Origin: Bacteroidales bacterium
GTDB lineage: Bacteria > Bacteroidota > Bacteroidia > Bacteroidales > UBA932
Assembly (NCBI GenBank): GCA_017461285.1
Contig: JAFTYS010000068.1
Span: forward strand, 1 to 22,639
DNA length: 22,639 bases
Direction of reading: 5' to 3'
The translations under genes and the position numbers were made by a program. A model generated the notes under the pieces. The model saw nothing but the letters and a program-made list of their open reading frames with translations, was not told where the DNA came from and ran no database searches. This document shows positions 7,959 through 15,386 of this stretch, piece after piece (position 1 is the stretch's first letter; each line of letters opens with the position of its first letter).

Positions 7959-9295
7959 AGTCCGGAGACGAAGATCGCGATGATTGCCAGAGGGCAGACA
8001 TAGCGGATGAGGAACCAGAGGACACCGAAGATCCTTGCATTGGCAGAGAGGGTGCCTCCGTTGGTGAATTCATCATAGATGTCTGTCTTTTTCAGACGCC
8101 ATCCTACAAAGAGCACGGTCATGAGGCTTCCGAGCGTCATGAGTACATTCGACGAAAGATTGTCAAAGAAGTCGAAGATCGATCGGCCTGCGATCTTGAA
8201 ATCTGCGAGCGGTCCGAAGGAAAGCGAGCAGAGAGCGCCGACTGTCCAGCATAAGACAAAAAGTACCGCACAAGCTCCTGTGCGCGAGAATTTCTTCTCT
8301 TCAACAAGGTAAGCGACAGCCACTTCCAGCATTGAAATCGATGATGTGAGGGCAGCAACAAGAAGGGCCACAAAGAAGACTATGGCCACAATTCCGCCTG
8401 CCGGCATCTGTGAGAATACATACGGAAGGGTCTCGAACACAAGTCCAGGACCAGACTGAGGATTCAAACCGAAGGCAAAGACCGCCGGCATGATCGCAAC
8501 TCCTGCGATAAGCGCAAACATCAGGTCTGATACGGCAGTAGCCGTACTCTGGAACATTATATTTTCCTTCTTGTCTACATATGAAGCATAGGTCAGGATG
8601 GTTCCGAAACCGAGGGAAAGAGAGAAGAAAGCCTGTCCCAACGCTGCTGCACATGTCTTTCCGTCAATTTTCGAAAAGTCAGGATTGAAAAGGTAATCGA
8701 CGCCTTTTCCTGCTCCCGGAAGAGTCAGGGAATAGATTGCGATAGCCAGAACCATAAAGAAAAGCAGTGGCATCATCACCTTGCTGAACTTCTCTATTCC
8801 GTCCTTTATTCCGACCACTACTATCAGAGTCGTAGACAGAAGAAAGACCGTATGGACAAGGAGAGGTCCCCAAGTCGAAGAAACAAAGTCCGTGAACATC
8901 GTATTCATGGAACTCAAGGTGTCAGTACCTGTAAATGAGAAGGTTATGGACTTCAAAAGATATTCGACAGACCATCCTCCGATGACGCTGTAGTACGACA
9001 GGACAATCAAGGGAACAATGACGGTTACGAGTCCTATCCATTTCCATGCAGAACCTCCGGACAGGTCGCGGAAAGCCGAATATGCGTTTTCCTGACTGCG
9101 ACGACCTATAACGAACTCAGAAACGAATATAGGAAGACAGAGGATGAAGACCATGAGGATATATACGATTATGAAGGCCGCACCTCCGTTTTCTCCCACC
9201 AGGTAAGGGAAACGCCACAGATTTCCAAGTCCAACTGCTGAACCGGCCATAGCCACAAGGGCACCAAAACGGCTGCCGAAACTCTCTCTCTTCAT
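7955..9295 (-). CDS. Sodium-dependent transporter, NSS/SNF family
   Basis: The product is 446 residues with about 11 hydrophobic segments. The N-terminal family signature GSAVGLGNLWRFPYLVGENG is at about residues 18-37; its unwound TM1 loop binds Na+ and substrate in LeuT-type carriers. Bacterial members commonly have 11 rather than 12 TMs, which suits this length. It most likely imports an amino acid with Na+ across the inner membrane; the exact substrate is not predictable. The start is ATG at 9295. No clear TAnnTTTG box was found in the 95-nt leader, which is dominated by a long hairpin (9329-9370). The gene is convergent with yfhO, sharing the bases CTAA at 7955-7958. Confidence 0.93.
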   Translation of the reverse strand: MKRESFGSRFGALVAMAGSAVGLGNLWRFPYLVGENGGAAFIIVYILMVFILCLPIFVSEFVIGRRSQENAYSAFRDLSGGSAWKWIGLVTVIVPLIVLSYYSVIGGWSVEYLLKSITFSFTGTDTLSSMNTMFTDFVSSTWGPLLVHTVFLLSTTLIVVVGIKDGIEKFSKVMMPLLFFMVLAIAIYSLTLPGAGKGVDYLFNPDFSKIDGKTCAAALGQAFFSLSLGFGTILTYASYVDKKENIMFQSTATAVSDLMFALIAGVAIMPAVFAFGLNPQSGPGLVFETLPYVFSQMPAGGIVAIVFFVALLVAALTSSISMLEVAVAYLVEEKKFSRTGACAVLFVLCWTVGALCSLSFGPLADFKIAGRSIFDFFDNLSSNVLMTLGSLMTVLFVGWRLKKTDIYDEFTNGGTLSANARIFGVLWFLIRYVCPLAIIAIFVSGL

Positions 9296-9328
9296 TACAA
9301 CTACAACTATTTAATAACTAACACTTTA

Positions 9329-9370
9329 TATAATGCACGTGCTCCCCTTTTGCAGCACGTGGTCATTATA
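9329..9370 (-). terminator. Long hairpin between folA and the NSS transporter gene
   Basis: TATAATG (9329-9335) pairs with CATTATA (9364-9370), and CACGTGCT (9336-9343) pairs with AGCACGTG (9354-9361). A 2-nt bulge sits at 9362-9363 and the loop is 10 nt. The 15-bp stem lies just after the folA stop on the minus strand and ahead of the transporter gene, so it probably ends the galM-thyA-folA mRNA. There is no strong U-run after it, so it could instead be a leader structure or processing site. Confidence 0.5.
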
Positions 9371-9390
9371 AAACACTGAAATTTAATCAA

Positions 9391-9921
9391 TTACATTTTG
9401 CGTATATATTCGACGAATTCGAAGTCGTAGCCGGATTCGTCGTCGTGAAGCATCTCCGAACGGCTCGCCACCTGCCACACAGAAGGGTCGACAGGAGGGA
9501 AGAATGTGTCGGCGTCTTCGATCACCGTATGTACATGGGTGATTATCAGCCTGTCGGCGTCATTTATCGCCTGTGCGTAGATCTGGCCTCCGCCGATGAT
9601 GAAGCAGCGGGGATTCCCGATCGGGTCGGTAATGACAGGGAAAACGCTCGATACGGCGGCAGAAGCGGCCGCATACGCCTGTTCGAGGGACGGAACGGTC
9701 ACTACCCCTTCCGGAGCCGGAAAGCCGCGGGAAACGACGATATTCGTGCGTTTCGGGAGCGGACGGCCGATGGATTCGAAAGTCCTGCGGCCCATTATGA
9801 CCGGACAGCCCGAAGTCGTGCGTTTGAAGAACTTCAGATCTTCGGAAATGTGCCAGAGAAGGGCATTGTCCCTGCCTATCGCGTTATTGTCCGCGATAGC
9901 TACTATAATGCATTTTTCCAT
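9391..9921 (-). CDS. folA: Dihydrofolate reductase
   Basis: The enzyme reduces dihydrofolate to tetrahydrofolate with NADPH, restoring the cofactor oxidised by thymidylate synthase. At 176 residues it is slightly longer than the E. coli protein (159). The N-terminal region IVAIADNNAIGRDNALLWHI holds the Met20-type loop with the substrate-contacting Trp. SEDLKFFKRTT, PVIMGRRTFESIG and RPLPKRTNIVVSR form the folate/NADPH site, and CFIIGGGQIYAQA is the glycine-rich NADPH turn. The start ATG at 9921 is 2 nt after the thyA stop, so the two are almost certainly translated from one mRNA. Confidence 0.97.
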   Translation of the reverse strand: MEKCIIVAIADNNAIGRDNALLWHISEDLKFFKRTTSGCPVIMGRRTFESIGRPLPKRTNIVVSRGFPAPEGVVTVPSLEQAYAAASAAVSSVFPVITDPIGNPRCFIIGGGQIYAQAINDADRLIITHVHTVIEDADTFFPPVDPSVWQVASRSEMLHDDESGYDFEFVEYIRKM

Positions 9922-9923
9922 GG

Positions 9924-10718
9924 CTATACGGCTACAGGGGCAGGGATGCGCGGATACGGATCATAGTCGACCAGTTCGAAATCCTCGTACTTGAAATCGA
10001 ATATGTCCTTTACATCCGGATTTATCTTCATTTTCGGCAGCTTGCGAGGCTCACGGCTGAGCTGGAGGGCTACCTGCTCGAAATGGTTCGTATAGATATG
10101 CGTGTCGCCTGTCGTATGGACGAATTCTCCCGGCTGAAGACCGCAGACCTGTGCTATCATCATGGTCAGAAGAGCATAGGATGCGATATTGAACGGCACA
10201 CCGAGGAATACGTCGGCGCTTCTCTGATACAGCTGGCACGAGAGCTTTCCGTCAGCTACATAGAACTGGAAGAGCGAGTGGCAAGGCGGGAGGGCCATCT
10301 TCTCCACTTCGGCGACATTCCATGCGGACACGATCATCCTTCGTGAATCTGGATTATTCTTAATCTGGTTTATGACATTTGAAAGCTGGTCTATCGTGCC
10401 TCCGTCAGGGGTCGGCCAGCTGCGCCACTGGTGGCCGTACACCGGTCCCAGATCGCCGTTTTCGTCCGCCCATTCGTCCCAGATGGTCACTCCATGGTCC
10501 TGGAGATACTTTACATTGGTGTCTCCGGCAATGAACCACAGAAGTTCGTAGATTATGGATTTAAGATGGACTTTCTTGGTGGTCAGAAGGGGAAATCCTT
10601 CGCTGAGATCATACCTCATCTGATATCCGAACACGCTTTGGGTGCCGGTACCGGTGCGGTCCGACTTCATCACTCCGTTTTCACGGATATGTCGTAAAAG
10701 GTCCAGGTACTGTTTCAT
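9924..10718 (-). CDS. thyA: Thymidylate synthase (ThyA type)
   Basis: The enzyme methylates dUMP to dTMP using methylenetetrahydrofolate, releasing dihydrofolate for FolA. The product is 264 residues, exactly the length of E. coli ThyA. The phosphate-binding Arg lies in [13 protein letters not shown]. The catalytic Cys is in [13 protein letters not shown] (about residue 146). [20 protein letters not shown] and HIYTNHFEQ are the dUMP-contacting segments. The C-terminus ends in APVAV, with the conserved terminal Val. It starts 3 nt after the galM stop and ends 2 nt before folA. Confidence 0.98.
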   Translation of the reverse strand: MKQYLDLLRHIRENGVMKSDRTGTGTQSVFGYQMRYDLSEGFPLLTTKKVHLKSIIYELLWFIAGDTNVKYLQDHGVTIWDEWADENGDLGPVYGHQWRSWPTPDGGTIDQLSNVINQIKNNPDSRRMIVSAWNVAEVEKMALPPCHSLFQFYVADGKLSCQLYQRSADVFLGVPFNIASYALLTMMIAQVCGLQPGEFVHTTGDTHIYTNHFEQVALQLSREPRKLPKMKINPDVKDIFDFKYEDFELVDYDPYPRIPAPVAV

Positions 10719-10721
10719 AGG

Positions 10722-11771
10722 TTAACGGATTCCGAATGCGTAGATTATTGCCTGCTGATATACTTCTCCCGGACGGAGGACGCAGTTCGGATAGTCCGGC
10801 TTGTTGGGGGCGTCAGGATAGTTCTGACACTCGATGGCTATGCCGTCGTTTCCGCCGTATACATGTCCGTTCTTGCCTTCAGGACAGCCTGCAAGCCAGT
10901 TTCCGGTATAGACCTGCACTCCCGGCTGGGTCGTATAGATATTGAGGGTGCGGCCGCTTTCAGGAGCATGGAGCTCGCAGCAGAACTGGAGCTGTCCTGG
11001 CTCTGCGCCGTCGATAACCCAGCAATGGTCGTAGCCTGTTCCTATCTTGAGAGCCTCGAAATCCGCCCTGATGTCCTGTCCTACAGGCTTTTCGTTTACG
11101 AAATCCATTGGTGTTCCCGCTACCGGAGCGCTTTCTCCAAGCGGAATCTGGGTCTCGTCTGTAGGGAGGTATTCTGAACAGTTCATCCTGAGGGTGTGTC
11201 CGAGAATGTTGCCGTTGCCTTCTCCGTTGAGGTTGAAATATGCATGGTTCGTAAGGTTGAGGACTGTAGGAGCATCAGATTCCGCAGTATATGTCATGCG
11301 GAGCTCGCAGTCTTCTGTCCATTCATAACGTACGACAGCCTTGAGTGCGCCAGGATAGCCCTGCTCGCCGTCTTCGGATACGTACATGAACTCGACTCCC
11401 CCTTCATTTTCGCGGCTTTCCCATACCTTGTTCTGGAAGCCTTCCGGACCGCCGTGGAGGCTGTTCGGACCATTGTTTATCGGAAGCGAATACTCCTTTC
11501 CGTCGAGGGTGAACTTTCCGAAGGCTATGCGGTTCGCATACCTTCCAGGAGTCTTTCCTAGGCATGGGCCGTCACCGAAATAGCTCATAGGATCCGAATA
11601 TCCGAGAGCGACGTCTGCAAGGTTTCCGTCCTTGTCAGGAACAACGACAGAGACGATGGCAGCACCTATGCTTCCGAGCTGTACGTATGCGCCTTTAGAA
11701 TTTACGATTGTGTAGAGATAAATCTCTTTTCCGCAGGCAGACCTGCCCCAAAGTTCCTTTTTCACTTCCAT
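10722..11771 (-). CDS. galM: Aldose 1-epimerase (galactose mutarotase)
   Basis: The enzyme interconverts alpha and beta anomers of hexoses such as galactose. At 349 residues it has the usual family length. GRYANRIAFGKFTLDGKEY and NNGPNSLHGGPEGFQNKVW contain the substrate-binding Arg and His. NLTNHAYFNLNGEGNG holds the catalytic His (acid), and DGIAIECQNYPDAPN holds the catalytic Glu (base). There is no signal peptide, so it is cytosolic. It is the first gene of a tight galM-thyA-folA operon (3- and 2-nt gaps). This places a sugar enzyme ahead of nucleotide genes, with no other galactose gene nearby. Confidence 0.95.
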   Translation of the reverse strand: MEVKKELWGRSACGKEIYLYTIVNSKGAYVQLGSIGAAIVSVVVPDKDGNLADVALGYSDPMSYFGDGPCLGKTPGRYANRIAFGKFTLDGKEYSLPINNGPNSLHGGPEGFQNKVWESRENEGGVEFMYVSEDGEQGYPGALKAVVRYEWTEDCELRMTYTAESDAPTVLNLTNHAYFNLNGEGNGNILGHTLRMNCSEYLPTDETQIPLGESAPVAGTPMDFVNEKPVGQDIRADFEALKIGTGYDHCWVIDGAEPGQLQFCCELHAPESGRTLNIYTTQPGVQVYTGNWLAGCPEGKNGHVYGGNDGIAIECQNYPDAPNKPDYPNCVLRPGEVYQQAIIYAFGIR

Positions 11772-11806
11772 GGTATAGTTTGTTTTATTGATTATTCCTG
11801 TTGAAT

Positions 11807-11840
11807 ATCCTCACGTCGGGGCTTCACCCCTCCTCAGGAT
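11807..11840. repeat. Small GC-rich hairpin in galM leader (REP-like candidate)
   Basis: The outer arms ATCCT (11807-11811) and AGGAT (11836-11840) enclose GGGG (11818-11821) pairing with CCCC (11827-11830). The block is much more GC-rich than the surrounding leader. It reads GTCATCCTGAGGAGGGG on the minus strand, the style of sequence seen in dispersed intergenic repeats. Copy number cannot be judged from one window. It would lie within the galM 5' leader if the promoter at 11858-11865 is used. Confidence 0.35.
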
Positions 11841-11857
11841 GACAAAGCAAAAACATT

Positions 11858-11865
11858 CAAATTTA
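11858..11865 (-). promoter_or_regulatory. Candidate -7 element for galM-thyA-folA
   Basis: TAAATTTG on the minus strand (11865-11858) matches TAnnTTTG and would give a leader of roughly 80 nt containing the GC-rich hairpin. The nearest upstream TTTG (11881-11878) is only 12 nt away, so the -33 contact is unclear. Confidence 0.45.
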
Positions 11866-11899
11866 AGACTATTATTTCAAACAGACAATAGAAATAATG

Positions 11900-11907
11900 T
11901 ATCTTTG
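11900..11907 (+). promoter_or_regulatory. Candidate -7 element for the GtrA-family gene
   Basis: TATCTTTG matches TAnnTTTG and lies 44 nt before the ATG at 11952. It is back-to-back with the galM promoter. No perfect TTTG lies 17-20 nt upstream. Confidence 0.5.
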
Positions 11908-11951
11908 CATGACACCGATGTATGAACCTTAACCTGTAAAACCTGACCTGA

Positions 11952-12350
11952 ATGAAAGAATTCTGGAGATTCGTGAAGTTTGCTCTCTTTTCCGCGAGCG
12001 CAGGCATCATAGAACTGGGGGCATTCGCCCTTCTTAATGAACTCACCGGATGGAGTTACTGGCCTTGCTATCTGATAGCGCTTCTGCTTTCCATTCTGTG
12101 GAATTTCACCCTGAACCGTAAGTTCACTTTCCGTTCCGTAGCAAATGTGCCTGTAGCAATGCTCAAGGTGCTTGGATTCTATGCCGTATTCGTGCCTGTA
12201 ACCACTCTTCTTGGCGATTTTCTTGCAGACACGCTCCACTGGAACGAATATCTCGTCACAGGCATCAACATGGGCCTGAATTTCATAACAGAATATCTTT
12301 TCCAGAGATACGTAGTCTACGGAAATTCTATCGACACACGAAAATCCTGA
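11952..12350 (+). CDS. GtrA-family small membrane protein
   Basis: The product is 132 residues with four hydrophobic segments (about residues 9-29, 37-55, 72-92 and 101-121). Between TM2 and TM3 is LLSILWNFTLNRKFTFRS, the conserved W-N-F-x-x-N-R-x-[WF]-x-F signature of GtrA (PF04138). The family includes proteins thought to move undecaprenyl-phosphate-linked sugars across the inner membrane for O-antigen or other glycan modification. No dolichol-phosphate-mannose-type glycosyltransferase or glucosyltransferase partner is adjacent, so its glycan target is unknown. It is transcribed alone and divergently from galM. Confidence 0.9.
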   Translation: MKEFWRFVKFALFSASAGIIELGAFALLNELTGWSYWPCYLIALLLSILWNFTLNRKFTFRSVANVPVAMLKVLGFYAVFVPVTTLLGDFLADTLHWNEYLVTGINMGLNFITEYLFQRYVVYGNSIDTRKS

Positions 12351-12370
12351 TAATGATTCCTAGTATTTTC

Positions 12371-12512
12371 TGAAGCGGCGGCAGACTGAATTTGGATGGT
12401 GTGGCCGCCCGCGGCCTCATGAGCGGGAGGGGCCCGCGACGAAGTCGTGGGAGGGACGTAGTCGGAACCTGTTCCGACGAAGCCAATCCAAATTCAGTCT
12501 GTCGCCGCTTTA
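12371..12512. repeat. 140-bp multi-hairpin palindromic element
   Basis: Two 25-bp arms (12373-12397 and 12486-12510) are inverted copies with a single difference, which as RNA is a G-U pair. The left arm begins AAGCGGCGGCAGACTG and the right arm ends CAGTCTGTCGCCGCTT. Inside are three further hairpins: CCCGC/GCGGG (12408-12412 with 12423-12427), CCCGCGAC-GAA-GTCGTGGG (12433-12451) and GTCGGAAC-CT-GTTCCGAC (12461-12478). It is GC-rich and non-coding, and lies between the convergent gtrA and glyS genes. It resembles a REP/MITE-like element or a structured RNA. Its transcription and copy number are unknown. Confidence 0.7.
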
Positions 12513-12533
12513 ATCATACATGATTTATATACA

Positions 12534-12566
12534 AAAGAGGTGACTGATACGTTCAGTCACCTCTTT
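12534..12566 (-). terminator. Strong (bidirectional) terminator of glyS
   Basis: A perfect 14-bp stem (12534-12547 with 12553-12566; AGAGGTGACTGA against TCAGTCACCTCT plus two A-T pairs) encloses the loop TACGT. On the minus strand it begins 17 nt after the glyS stop and is followed by TTTTG, giving a classic intrinsic terminator. On the plus strand it is followed by a weaker T-run and could also stop gtrA transcripts. Confidence 0.8.
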
Positions 12567-12582
12567 CATATAGATATTTTGA

Positions 12583-14124
12583 TTACTTCAGCTTCTTGAG
12601 GATATTGCTGAGGTTCACTTCCTTGGCGATGATTCCATGAAGATCCTCGATCTTCACACGCTGCTGCTCCATAGTGTCGCGGTGACGGATGGTCACACAG
12701 CGATCGTTAAGAGAATCATGGTCTACTGTAACGCAGAAAGGAGTACCGATTGCGTCCTGACGGCGATATCTCTTGCCGATAGAATCCTTCTCGTCGTACT
12801 GACAGTTGAAATCGTATTTGAGTTCGTCCATGATCTCTCTTGCAAGCTCTGGAAGACCGTCCTTCTTGATAAGAGGAAGCACAGCAACCTTGACAGGTGC
12901 GAGTGGAGCAGGAATGCTGAGTACTACGCGGCTCTCACCGTTCTCAAGCTGCTCTTCCTTGTATGAATGCGAGAGCACTGCGAGAACCATACGGTCAACT
13001 CCGATTGAAGTCTCTACTACGTATGGAACATAGTTTTCTCCGAGTTCAGGATCGAAGTACTGGATCTTCTTGCCGGAGAACTTCTGGTGGTTTCCAAGGT
13101 CGAAATCAGTACGTGAATGGATTCCCTCAAGTTCCTTGAAACCGAACGGGAAGCGGAATTCGATGTCTGTGGCTGCATTTGCGTAATGCGCAAGCTTGTC
13201 ATGGTCGTGGAAACGATAGTTCTCGTCACCCATTCCAAGAGCAGTGTGCCAAGCCATACGGTTCTCCTTCCACTTTGCAAACCAGTCAAGTTCAGTACCA
13301 GGCTTGATGAAGAACTGCATCTCCATCTGCTCGAACTCCCTCATACGGAAGATGAACTGACGTGCCACAATCTCGTTCCTGAACGCCTTTCCGATCTGTG
13401 CGATACCAAAAGGAATCTTCATTCGTCCTGTCTTCTGGACATTAAGATAGTTCACGAAAATACCCTGAGCGGTCTCCGGACGGAGATAAATGATGTTAGA
13501 CTCGCCTGAAACGCTTCCGAGCTGGGTCGAGAACATAAGGTTGAACTGACGTACGTCTGTCCAGTTCTTTGTTCCTGAAATTGGACATGCGATCTCGCAG
13601 TCGATGATGATCTGACGGAGCTCTGCAAGGTCATTTGCATTGAGTGCATCAGCCATTCTCTTCTTTACCTCATCGATCTTCTTCTGATTTCTGAGGACAT
13701 TAGGATTTGTGGCCTTGAACTGCTCTTCATTGAATGCTTCGCCGAACTTTCTCTTTCCTTTTTCCACATCCTTCTCGATCTTTTCCTCGAGCTTTCCGAT
13801 ATAATCCTCGATGAGAACGTCTGCGCGGTACCTCTTCTTCGAATCCTTGTTGTCGATGAGAGGGTCGTTGAAAGCACCTACGTGGCCTGACGCCTCCCAG
13901 ATTCTCGGATGCATGAAGATTGCAGAATCAATACCTACGATGTTCTCGTGAAGCCTTGTCATGGCTTCCCACCAATATCTCTTGATATTGTTCTTGAGCT
14001 CTGAACCGAGCTGTCCATAGTCATATACGGCACCGAGACCGTCATAAATCTCGCTTGAAGGGAAAATGAATCCGTACTCCTTACAGTGAGCTACGAGAAT
14101 CTTAAATAGTTCTTCCTGTGTCAT
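12583..14124 (-). CDS. glyS: Glycine--tRNA ligase, single-chain homodimeric type
   Basis: The enzyme charges tRNA-Gly with glycine in the cytosol. At 513 residues it is the eukaryote/archaea-like alpha2 class II enzyme rather than the two-subunit GlyQ/GlyS form. The N-terminus is FIFPSSEIYDGLGAVYDYGQ (motif 1 region). Motif 2 is in IYLRPETAQGIFVNY and EQMEMQFFIKPGTE. Motif 3 is in VVETSIGVDRMVLAVL with its ATP-binding Arg. The C-terminal region from APVKVAVLPLIKKDGL is the anticodon-binding domain. It starts 7 nt after folK and is the last gene of the suf-folK-glyS run, ahead of a strong terminator. Confidence 0.97.
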   Translation of the reverse strand: MTQEELFKILVAHCKEYGFIFPSSEIYDGLGAVYDYGQLGSELKNNIKRYWWEAMTRLHENIVGIDSAIFMHPRIWEASGHVGAFNDPLIDNKDSKKRYRADVLIEDYIGKLEEKIEKDVEKGKRKFGEAFNEEQFKATNPNVLRNQKKIDEVKKRMADALNANDLAELRQIIIDCEIACPISGTKNWTDVRQFNLMFSTQLGSVSGESNIIYLRPETAQGIFVNYLNVQKTGRMKIPFGIAQIGKAFRNEIVARQFIFRMREFEQMEMQFFIKPGTELDWFAKWKENRMAWHTALGMGDENYRFHDHDKLAHYANAATDIEFRFPFGFKELEGIHSRTDFDLGNHQKFSGKKIQYFDPELGENYVPYVVETSIGVDRMVLAVLSHSYKEEQLENGESRVVLSIPAPLAPVKVAVLPLIKKDGLPELAREIMDELKYDFNCQYDEKDSIGKRYRRQDAIGTPFCVTVDHDSLNDRCVTIRHRDTMEQQRVKIEDLHGIIAKEVNLSNILKKLK

Positions 14125-14131
14125 GATAGTA

Positions 14132-14590
14132 TTATAGTTTATTATTTATTTCCTTTAATGGGACCATAACGAAATCCCTCTCATACATAAGTTTATGAGG
14201 TACTGTAAGTTCCTCACAGTCAATATTGTCGTCTCCGAAAAGAAGGATATCTATATCGATAGGACGATCCGAATATATCCTCTTTCCATCATCGTCATAC
14301 CGAGGACTTCCTGTCCTGCCGAGCTTTCTTTCAATATCCTTGCATATCTCAAGGACCATAAGCCCTTCCGCCTCAGGATTATATCCTTTCTTCAGCTCCA
14401 GCTCATAAAGCACTGCGGCATTCATGAACTTATTGTCCGATTCAAATCCCCATGGATCCGTTTCAATCAGACTTGAGACTCTCTTGAAAGGCGTACCTAG
14501 CTCGATGTTCAGTAAGCTCAAGGCATCTTCAATATTCTTTTTTCTGTCTCCCGAATTAGACCCCAACGACAGATATAGTTCTACCTTCAC
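14132..14590 (-). CDS. folK: 6-hydroxymethyl-7,8-dihydropterin pyrophosphokinase (HPPK)
   Basis: The enzyme transfers pyrophosphate from ATP to 6-hydroxymethyl-dihydropterin, a step of folate synthesis. At 152 residues it matches the E. coli enzyme (about 160). YLSLGSNSGDRKKNIEDAL is the N-terminal signature, and ETDPWGF is the pterin-binding part. SDRPIDIDILLFGDDN carries the two Mg-binding Asp residues and the catalytic Arg, and VPHKLMYERDFVMVPL is the C-terminal signature. It begins 27 nt after sufT and ends 7 nt before glyS. Together with folA/thyA it means two folate steps are encoded in the window, but in separate operons. Confidence 0.96.
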   Translation of the reverse strand: MKVELYLSLGSNSGDRKKNIEDALSLLNIELGTPFKRVSSLIETDPWGFESDNKFMNAAVLYELELKKGYNPEAEGLMVLEICKDIERKLGRTGSPRYDDDGKRIYSDRPIDIDILLFGDDNIDCEELTVPHKLMYERDFVMVPLKEINNKL

Positions 14591-14617
14591 CCTGTCTTCT
14601 CTCTCCCCTTCTGTCCT

Positions 14618-14989
14618 TCAGTCGTCCAATCCAAGCTCCACAAGCGCTTCCTCCGACATCCTGCTCTTGTCCCATTCAGGTTCGAATACAAGGTCTATCT
14701 TCACGCTCACAACCCCCGGAACATCCTCGACAGCATTCTTCACCTGATCAACGACATAATCCGCCATAGGACAATTCGGTGCCGTCAAGGTCATCTGGAT
14801 ATATACATTGTGGTCATCATCAACCTTGACTTCATAAATAAGTCCAAGATCGTAAACATTTACAGGAATCTCAGGGTCATAAACCTGCCTGAGAGCCATT
14901 ATTATATCTCTTTCCAACCTCATTTTTCTTTCCTTATCTTCTTCCGCTGCCTCAACAGCCTTTCTCTTAAAGAATTCCTTCAGTCCCAT
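14618..14989 (-). CDS. sufT: SufT/MIP18-family Fe-S assembly factor (DUF59)
   Basis: From ATG 14989 it is 123 residues. An upstream in-frame TTG (15013) lies deeper inside sufE and is less likely. A charged helix (KEFFKRKAVEAAEEDKERK) precedes the DUF59 domain: YDPEIPVNVYDLGLIYEVKV, then TLTAPNCPMADYVVDQVKNA with the conserved Cys, then GVVSVKIDLVFEPEWDKSRM. This is the PaaD/SufT/MIP18 fold, which assists maturation of Fe-S proteins and is often found in suf operons. The start overlaps the end of sufE by 23 nt, pointing to translational coupling. The scaffold genes sufBCD are not in the window. Confidence 0.88.
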   Translation of the reverse strand: MGLKEFFKRKAVEAAEEDKERKMRLERDIIMALRQVYDPEIPVNVYDLGLIYEVKVDDDHNVYIQMTLTAPNCPMADYVVDQVKNAVEDVPGVVSVKIDLVFEPEWDKSRMSEEALVELGLDD

Positions 14990-15386
14990 ATGCAATTTCA
15001 CGAATCTTTGCAATCATTGAAACCAGTCCGTTAGCCCTCGTAGGAGACAGATTCTCTTTCAATCCTATCTTCTCTACCACAGAAAAATCCGATGAAAGTA
15101 TTTCCTGCGCAGTTCTTCCGGAATAAAGTCCGATAAGCAGGGATATTATTCCTTTTGTAATGATAGCATCACTGTCAGCATTGAAGATTATCTTTCCGTC
15201 TTCAACACGGTAATCCAACCATACCCTTGACTGACAACCTTTTATGAGTTTATCATCAGTCTTTGCCGATTCCGGATAATCCTGAAGGGACTTACCCAGC
15301 TCTATCAGGTATTCATATTTGTCAAGCCATTCGTCGTAAATGGAAAACTCTTCGACAACGGCATTTTCCGCTTCCTGTAACGTCAT
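14967..15386 (-). CDS. sufE: SufE-like sulfur acceptor protein
   Basis: SufE takes persulfide sulfur from the SufS active-site Cys and passes it to the Fe-S scaffold, stimulating SufS. The product is 139 residues, the typical length. The acceptor Cys is in KLIKGCQSRVWLDYRVEDGK. IITKGIISLLIGLYSGRTAQ and NLSPTRANGLVSMIAKI are the conserved downstream regions of the family. Its ATG overlaps the sufS stop by 4 nt (15383-15386), and it overlaps sufT at its end. Confidence 0.96.
   Translation of the reverse strand: MTLQEAENAVVEEFSIYDEWLDKYEYLIELGKSLQDYPESAKTDDKLIKGCQSRVWLDYRVEDGKIIFNADSDAIITKGIISLLIGLYSGRTAQEILSSDFSVVEKIGLKENLSPTRANGLVSMIAKIREIAYGTEGIL

Noticed and set aside
10719..11857. Riboswitch search ahead of galM, thyA and folA
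   Set aside because: The thyA and folA gaps are 2-3 nt, and the galM leader shows only a short GC-rich hairpin without a recognisable aptamer.
11909..11932. Seven-codon frame (ATG to TAA) just after the GtrA -7 box, considered as a leader peptide
   Set aside because: The ATG is only 2 nt after the box so it may not be transcribed, no attenuator-like hairpins follow, and such short frames occur by chance.
14990..15013. TTG start giving SufT eight extra residues
   Set aside because: It would deepen the overlap with sufE, and ATG 14989 gives a normal start before the charged N-terminal helix.
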